A DNA stretch of 17,672 nucleotides from JAZNQN01 sp045656005 (lineage in GTDB: Bacteria > Bacillota > Clostridia > UMGS1883 > UMGS1540). Location of the stretch: positions 1-17,672 of the forward strand of contig JAZOQG010000078.1 in the NCBI GenBank assembly GCA_045656005.1. The letters are read 5' to 3'. The notes below the pieces were generated by a model, which was given only the letters and a program-made list of their open reading frames with translations, was not told the DNA's origin and ran no database searches. The translations under genes and the position numbers were made by a program. Positions 13,936-17,672 of the stretch are shown here, in pieces (position 1 is the first letter of the stretch; each line of letters opens with the position of its first letter).

Positions 13936-13960
13936 CAAGCTATAAAAAATATGATAGTAT
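13932..13960 (+). promoter_or_regulatory. Candidate sigma-A promoter of tmcAL
   Basis: TTGCCA (13932-13937), 17-nt spacer, TAGTAT (13955-13960), itself preceded by TGA as a possible extended -10. The predicted start is near 13967, leaving a leader with AAGAGGTAA before ATG 13991. Its -35 shares bases with the candidate sigma-E -35 on the other strand. Confidence 0.45.
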
Positions 13961-13990
13961 ATTAGTTAAATTATATATAAGAGGTAATTT

Positions 13991-15115
13991 ATGAAAAGTG
14001 TCGGAATAATAAGTGAATACAATCCCTTCCATAACGGTCACCGCTATCAGATAGAAAAGGCAAAAGAAATGTCAAAGGCTGATTGCGTCGTGGCAGTTAT
14101 GAGCGGAAATTATGTTCAGAGAGGCGACGTTTCCATATATTCAAAATACGAAAGAGCGAAATCTGCCATTTTGGGCGGTGCGGACATTGTGTTCGAGCTT
14201 CCTGCATATTTCTCTTTAAAATCTGCAGAAGGTTTTGCAAGAGGCGGAATTTCAATGCTTAAAGCATTGGGAGCCAATGCAGTATCTTTCGGTGCAGAAT
14301 GTGAAAACCTATCCCTTTTAAAAGAAACTGCCGAAATACTGAAAGCTGAAAAAGGTGACTTTAAAAAAATTTTAAAAGAAGGACTTAAAAGCGGAAAATC
14401 CTTTGCAAGTGCAAGAAGTGATGCTCTTTCCCATGTTTTTAAACGGGGAGAAGAAATTGTTTTAAAGCCAAACAACATTTTGGCAACTGAATACCTTGCG
14501 GCTATGGACTTTTATTCATATTCGCCCGAAATTTATCCCGTAAAAAGAATTGGTGCAGGACATGATACCGATGAAGTTTCGGGAGAATTTTCATCAGCAT
14601 CAAATATAAGAAAGATGCTTTTAAAAGGAGAAGATGCGGAAAAATACACTTATTCTCTTCCGAAGGATAAGCCCGTATTTTTAAAGGACTTTGAGAAACT
14701 TCTGCTCTACTGTGCTATAACCATAAGCTGTAACCCTTCAGGCGGCAGTGACGGACTTTATGAAAGAATTGTATCAGCAGACAAGACCAGTCTTGAAACA
14801 CTATTAGCATCTGTAAAAACAAAGCGTTTTGCACTTTCAAGAATAAAACGTTACCTTGTAAATTTAATGCTCCAAAATAACCTTCCCGAAAACATGGAGC
14901 CTTCTTATTTAAGAATTCTGGCACTAAACAGTAAGGGAGCAACATTCATTAAAGAAAATGCTGAAAAATTTACTTTGCCCGTTATATCAAAGCCTTCCGC
15001 TATTCCCCAAAGCGATGGGATTTTCGCCCTTGAACGACGCGGAAGCAATATAAGAGCATTAATAACACCTGATACTAAAGATGATATTTATATGTCACCA
15101 CTTTTTATTAAATAG
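13991..15115 (+). CDS. tmcAL: tRNA(Met) cytidine acetate ligase (TmcAL)
   Basis: TmcAL makes N4-acetylcytidine at the wobble C34 of elongator tRNA-Met from acetate and ATP, via an acetyl-adenylate, improving AUG/AUA decoding. The 374-residue product (family about 390-410) has the nucleotidyltransferase-like N-terminus: GIISEYNPFHNGHRYQI with HNGH at 14-17, VVAVMSGNYVQRGD at 33-46 and FELPAYFSLKSAEGFARGG, all close to family consensus, then SSASNIRKMLLKGE mid-protein. The start ATG 13991 follows AAGAGGTAA. It is divergent from spoIIIA and leads toward hrcA, with no terminator seen before the hrcA promoter. Known as YlbM in Bacillus. Confidence 0.94.
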   Translation: MKSVGIISEYNPFHNGHRYQIEKAKEMSKADCVVAVMSGNYVQRGDVSIYSKYERAKSAILGGADIVFELPAYFSLKSAEGFARGGISMLKALGANAVSFGAECENLSLLKETAEILKAEKGDFKKILKEGLKSGKSFASARSDALSHVFKRGEEIVLKPNNILATEYLAAMDFYSYSPEIYPVKRIGAGHDTDEVSGEFSSASNIRKMLLKGEDAEKYTYSLPKDKPVFLKDFEKLLLYCAITISCNPSGGSDGLYERIVSADKTSLETLLASVKTKRFALSRIKRYLVNLMLQNNLPENMEPSYLRILALNSKGATFIKENAEKFTLPVISKPSAIPQSDGIFALERRGSNIRALITPDTKDDIYMSPLFIK

Positions 15116-15156
15116 TTTGGTCAAAAATTGTTTACAAATTAATTTGAAGGAAACTA

Positions 15157-15185
15157 TTGACTTTTTTGTATTTAGGTGGTATCTT
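15157..15185 (+). promoter_or_regulatory. Sigma-A promoter of the hrcA-grpE-dnaK operon
   Basis: TTGACT (15157-15162), 17-nt spacer, TATCTT (15180-15185); predicted start near 15192, at the edge of the CIRCE operator, so bound HrcA would block initiation. Confidence 0.85.
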
Positions 15186-15194
15186 ATTAATATA

Positions 15195-15221
15195 TTAGCA
15201 CTCATTAGGTGCGAGTGCTAA
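15195..15221 (+). promoter_or_regulatory. CIRCE operator (HrcA binding site)
   Basis: An exact TTAGCACTC-N9-GAGTGCTAA inverted repeat: arms 15195-15203 and 15213-15221. HrcA, encoded just downstream, binds this element as a repressor and is released on heat shock or misfolding load through GroE dependence, an established mechanism. Confidence 0.98.
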
Positions 15222-15252
15222 CAAAACACACAAAGGCAAAGGGGTGTTTTAT

Positions 15253-16284
15253 TTGGAGCTCGGTGACAGAAAAAAGAAAATACTGCGGGCAATCGTTGAG
15301 GATTATATCCACACCGCAGAGCCAATAGGTTCAAGAACTATCGTAAAACGCCACGATTTATCCTTAAGCCCCGCAACCATCAGAAACGAAATGAGCGACC
15401 TTGAGGATATGGGATTTCTCGAAAAGCCTCATACATCGGCAGGCAGAATTCCTTCTAAAACGGGATATCGTTTTTATGTAAATTCCCTGATGCAGCAGTA
15501 TTGCCTTTCAAAAGAAGAAACCAGCCGTCTTGATAATGCCTTGCAGCTTCGCATGCGAGAAATTGATGATTTGATTTCAGAGGCATCAACTGCTATTTCA
15601 AGGCTTACTGATTACACAGTTATCGCTTCATCTCCGCGTGCCGCGAATTTGAGCATTAAAAGCATTAAACTTTTGCCGCTTGGAGATAAAAGTGTTATTC
15701 TGGCAGTTATGACAAGCAGTTCTATTCTTAAAAATGCAGGCATTGAAACAGAAAACGAACTCGGCTCTGATTTTGCTTACTCTATTTCAAGGCTTTTGTC
15801 TGAAATTTTTACAGGCAAAACACCACATGAAGTATCGGATGAAGAATACAAAAAGCTCTCAGCCATCTGTGCGCCTTATCCTGACCTTTACAGGAAAATA
15901 GTTTCAAATCTTTTTGACTGGTTTGATACAACTTCACAGAAAGGAATTTATGCGGGCGGTATTTTCAACATATTAAATCATCCTGAATATAAGGACATTG
16001 AAAGAGCAAAAGAGTTTATAAAATTTGTTGACAATCGTGACAATCTTTATAAAATCATAGGCGAGCATAAGGACGGCATAAGTATTAAGATAGGCGACGA
16101 AAATGAAGATGAGCCTTTAAAAGACTGCAGCGTTGTAGTTTCAAATTACGATGCGGGCAATATGCATGGAAGTATCGGAATTGTAGGGCCTATGAGAATG
16201 GACTATGCAAAGGTTGTGTCATCATTAAATCTCATAACGGAAAAACTTAATTTTTTGATATATAAGATGTTTTTCGACGAATAA
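15253..16284 (+). CDS. hrcA: Heat-inducible transcription repressor HrcA
   Basis: The CIRCE repressor of class I heat-shock genes. About 343 residues, near family length. The N-terminal winged helix covers about residues 1-75: LGDRKKKILRAIVEDYIHTAEPIGSRT, then LSLSPATIRNEMSDLEDMGFLEKPHTSAGRIPS, with the recognition helix at PATIRNEM. A GAF-like dimerisation/inducer domain follows, with conserved VVSNYDAGNMHGSIGIVGPMRMDY near the C-terminus. I choose TTG 15253, 8 nt after GGGG of AAAGGGG (15238-15244), and homologues begin close to this point; GTG 15244 would overlap the binding site. Directly under CIRCE, so autoregulated. Confidence 0.96.
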   Translation: MELGDRKKKILRAIVEDYIHTAEPIGSRTIVKRHDLSLSPATIRNEMSDLEDMGFLEKPHTSAGRIPSKTGYRFYVNSLMQQYCLSKEETSRLDNALQLRMREIDDLISEASTAISRLTDYTVIASSPRAANLSIKSIKLLPLGDKSVILAVMTSSSILKNAGIETENELGSDFAYSISRLLSEIFTGKTPHEVSDEEYKKLSAICAPYPDLYRKIVSNLFDWFDTTSQKGIYAGGIFNILNHPEYKDIERAKEFIKFVDNRDNLYKIIGEHKDGISIKIGDENEDEPLKDCSVVVSNYDAGNMHGSIGIVGPMRMDYAKVVSSLNLITEKLNFLIYKMFFDE

Positions 16285-16299
16285 TAAAGGAGCATAAAA

Positions 16300-16812
16300 A
16301 TGGAAGAAAACAAGGAAAACTTAACAGAGGCAACAGAAACTGAAACTCCCCCTGCGGAAGAAATTTCTCCTCTCGAAGAAGCACAAAAACTTGCAGACGA
16401 ATTTAAAGACAAGTTTTTGCGTGTTTCGGCAGAATATGAAAATTTCAGAAAAAGAACTCAGAAGGAAAAGGAAAGCCTTTATGCAGACGGAAAAGCCGCT
16501 TGCGCACAGAGCTTTCTCCCCCTTGCAGATAATATGGACAGAGCAATGGAGGCGGCAAAGGCAGAAAACCCCGAAAGCCCCATTGTAAAGGGAATGGAAA
16601 TGATTTTCCGTCAGTTTGAAGACATTTTAAAATCCCTCTCCATAGAAGCAATCCCCTCAGTTGGCGAAGAGTTTGACCCCGAAGTTCACAATGCAGTAAT
16701 GCATATTGAAGACGATGAGGCAGAAGCTAATATAATCGTTGAAGAATTTCAAAAGGGTTACAAAATGGGCGATAAAGTTCTTCGCCACAGTATGGTAAAA
16801 GTAGCCAACTAA
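16300..16812 (+). CDS. grpE: Nucleotide exchange factor GrpE
   Basis: Releases ADP from DnaK as a homodimer. 170 residues: an acidic, disordered N-terminus (1-30), a long coiled coil (about 30-90) with KDKFLRVSAEYENFRKRTQKEKE, and a C-terminal beta domain with GEEFDPEVHNAVMH and GYKMGDKVLRHSMVKVAN, the GrpE signature. The start ATG 16300 follows AAAGGAG, 15 bp after the hrcA stop. It lies between hrcA and dnaK, the standard Firmicutes order. Confidence 0.97.
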   Translation: MEENKENLTEATETETPPAEEISPLEEAQKLADEFKDKFLRVSAEYENFRKRTQKEKESLYADGKAACAQSFLPLADNMDRAMEAAKAENPESPIVKGMEMIFRQFEDILKSLSIEAIPSVGEEFDPEVHNAVMHIEDDEAEANIIVEEFQKGYKMGDKVLRHSMVKVAN

Positions 16813-16854
16813 AAAGTTTATTATTGGTTTTAAAATAGAAAGGAAGTATTTATT

Positions 16855-17672
16855 ATGGCAAAAATCATAGGTATTGACCTCGGTACCACAAATTCATGTG
16901 TAGCAGTTATGGAAGGCGGCGAAGCCGTTGTTATCCCTAATGCGGAAGGCGCAAGAACAACACCTTCTGTTGTTGCATTTACAAAGCAGGGCGAACGCCT
17001 TGTCGGTCAGGTTGCAAAAAGACAGGCAATTACAAACCCCGACAAAACAATTATCTCCATTAAAAGAGATATGGGTACAGACAAGAAAGTTACAATTGAC
17101 GATAAGGCATACACACCTCAGGAAATTTCCGCAATGACCTTGCAGAAACTCAAATCTGATGCTGAAAGCTATCTTGGCGAAACAGTTTCTCAGGCAGTTA
17201 TCACAGTTCCTGCATACTTCTCCGACGCACAGCGTCAGGCAACAAAGGATGCAGGTAAAATTGCAGGACTTGAAGTTCTTCGTATTATAAACGAGCCTAC
17301 TGCTGCAGCACTTGCTTATGGCATGGACAAAGACAACGACCAGAAAATCATGGTTTATGACCTTGGCGGCGGTACTTTCGACGTTTCAATCCTTGAAATC
17401 GGCGACGGTGTATTTGAAGTTTTGGCTACAAGCGGTAACAACCGCCTCGGTGGTGATGACTTTGATGAAAGAATTATCAAATGGATTTGCGAAGAGTTCA
17501 AAAAAGAAAGCGGAGTAGACCTTACAAGCGATAAAATGGCTATGCAGCGTCTTAAAGAAGCTGCTGAAAAAGCTAAAATCGAGCTTTCAGGTGTAACATC
17601 ATCAAACATCAACCTCCCCTTCATCACAGCAGATGCTACGGGACCTAAACATCTTGATTTAACTTTATCAAG
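16855..17672 (+). CDS. dnaK: Molecular chaperone DnaK (Hsp70), N-terminal part, runs off the window
   Basis: The first 272 codons, most of the ATPase domain, of Hsp70. Seen: the phosphate-1 loop GIDLGTTNSCVAV (6-18), AVITVPAYFSDAQRQATKDA with INEPTAAALAYG, and phosphate-2 YDLGGGTFDVSI. The segment between IKRDMG and YTPQEISAM is short, lacking the roughly two-dozen-residue insertion present in proteobacterial DnaK, the known Gram-positive-type indel. The ATG at 16855-16857 has AAAGGAAG upstream, 42 bp after grpE. No separate promoter is evident, so it depends on the CIRCE-controlled transcript. The substrate-binding domain and probably dnaJ lie beyond the window. Confidence 0.98.
   Translation, partial: MAKIIGIDLGTTNSCVAVMEGGEAVVIPNAEGARTTPSVVAFTKQGERLVGQVAKRQAITNPDKTIISIKRDMGTDKKVTIDDKAYTPQEISAMTLQKLKSDAESYLGETVSQAVITVPAYFSDAQRQATKDAGKIAGLEVLRIINEPTAAALAYGMDKDNDQKIMVYDLGGGTFDVSILEIGDGVFEVLATSGNNRLGGDDFDERIIKWICEEFKKESGVDLTSDKMAMQRLKEAAEKAKIELSGVTSSNINLPFITADATGPKHLDLTLS

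Noticed and set aside
15228..15238. ACACAAAGGCA in the hrcA leader, identical to the 11-bp inverted-repeat arms at 6397 and 6497
   Set aside because: Three matches of one AT-rich 11-mer are suggestive, but the context here is a single copy beside CIRCE with no shared arrangement; coincidence is the simpler reading without a genome-wide count.

Overview
This is an AT-rich chromosomal window from an endospore-forming Clostridia-type Firmicute; no finer identification is possible from sequence alone. The evidence is a complete spoIIIA operon (spoIIIAA to spoIIIAH), a CIRCE-controlled hrcA-grpE-dnaK locus whose DnaK is the short Gram-positive type, an SLH-domain secreted protein, strong AGGAGG-type ribosome binding sites, and frequent TTG/GTG starts. 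I see no insertion sequence, phage gene, CRISPR array, tRNA or rRNA. Most of the window is conserved core genome.

Layout. (1) 1-1662, minus strand: pyrH, frr and the start of uppS, linking UMP phosphorylation, ribosome recycling and undecaprenyl synthesis; frr and uppS overlap by 4 nt. (2) 1748-2909, plus strand: a rodA-type SEDS glycosyltransferase with its own promoter, ending in a hairpin shared with the convergent gene. (3) 2924-6163, minus strand: a tightly spaced run of amidohydrolase, two half-size chromate-transporter proteins, an ECF sigma factor and its zinc-finger membrane anti-sigma factor. (4) 6164-6539: a 376-bp gene-free stretch with the amidohydrolase promoter, a terminator, an elaborate 57-nt hairpin and 222-bp-spaced direct repeats. 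(5) 6540-9257, minus strand: two secreted proteins, an SLH protein with a repetitive beta-rich tail and a CHAP-domain protein, each with a good sigma-A-like promoter. (6) 9383-13878, minus strand: spoIIIAH back to spoIIIAA, mostly overlapping or within about 20 bp. (7) 13991-15115, plus strand: tmcAL, the tRNA-Met acetylation enzyme, divergent from spoIIIA. (8) 15157-17672, plus strand: promoter, CIRCE operator, hrcA, grpE and the first 272 codons of dnaK.

The window divides into envelope functions (uppS, rodA, ECF sigma/anti-sigma, SLH and CHAP proteins), sporulation (SpoIIIA channel) and protein quality control (HrcA/GrpE/DnaK). Several starts were moved inward because a ribosome binding site or promoter demands it: rodA to GTG 1800, the sigma factor to TTG 4235, the first chromate-transporter half to 5375, the amidohydrolase to 6163, spoIIIAG, AD, AC and AB, and hrcA to TTG 15253.

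I found no clear new multi-gene system. The best candidates for undescribed biology are the structured hairpin and repeats at 6297-6532, the terminator-like hairpin inside the apparent leader of the CHAP gene, and the operon-like coupling of an amidohydrolase and chromate-type transporter to an ECF sigma/anti-sigma pair.
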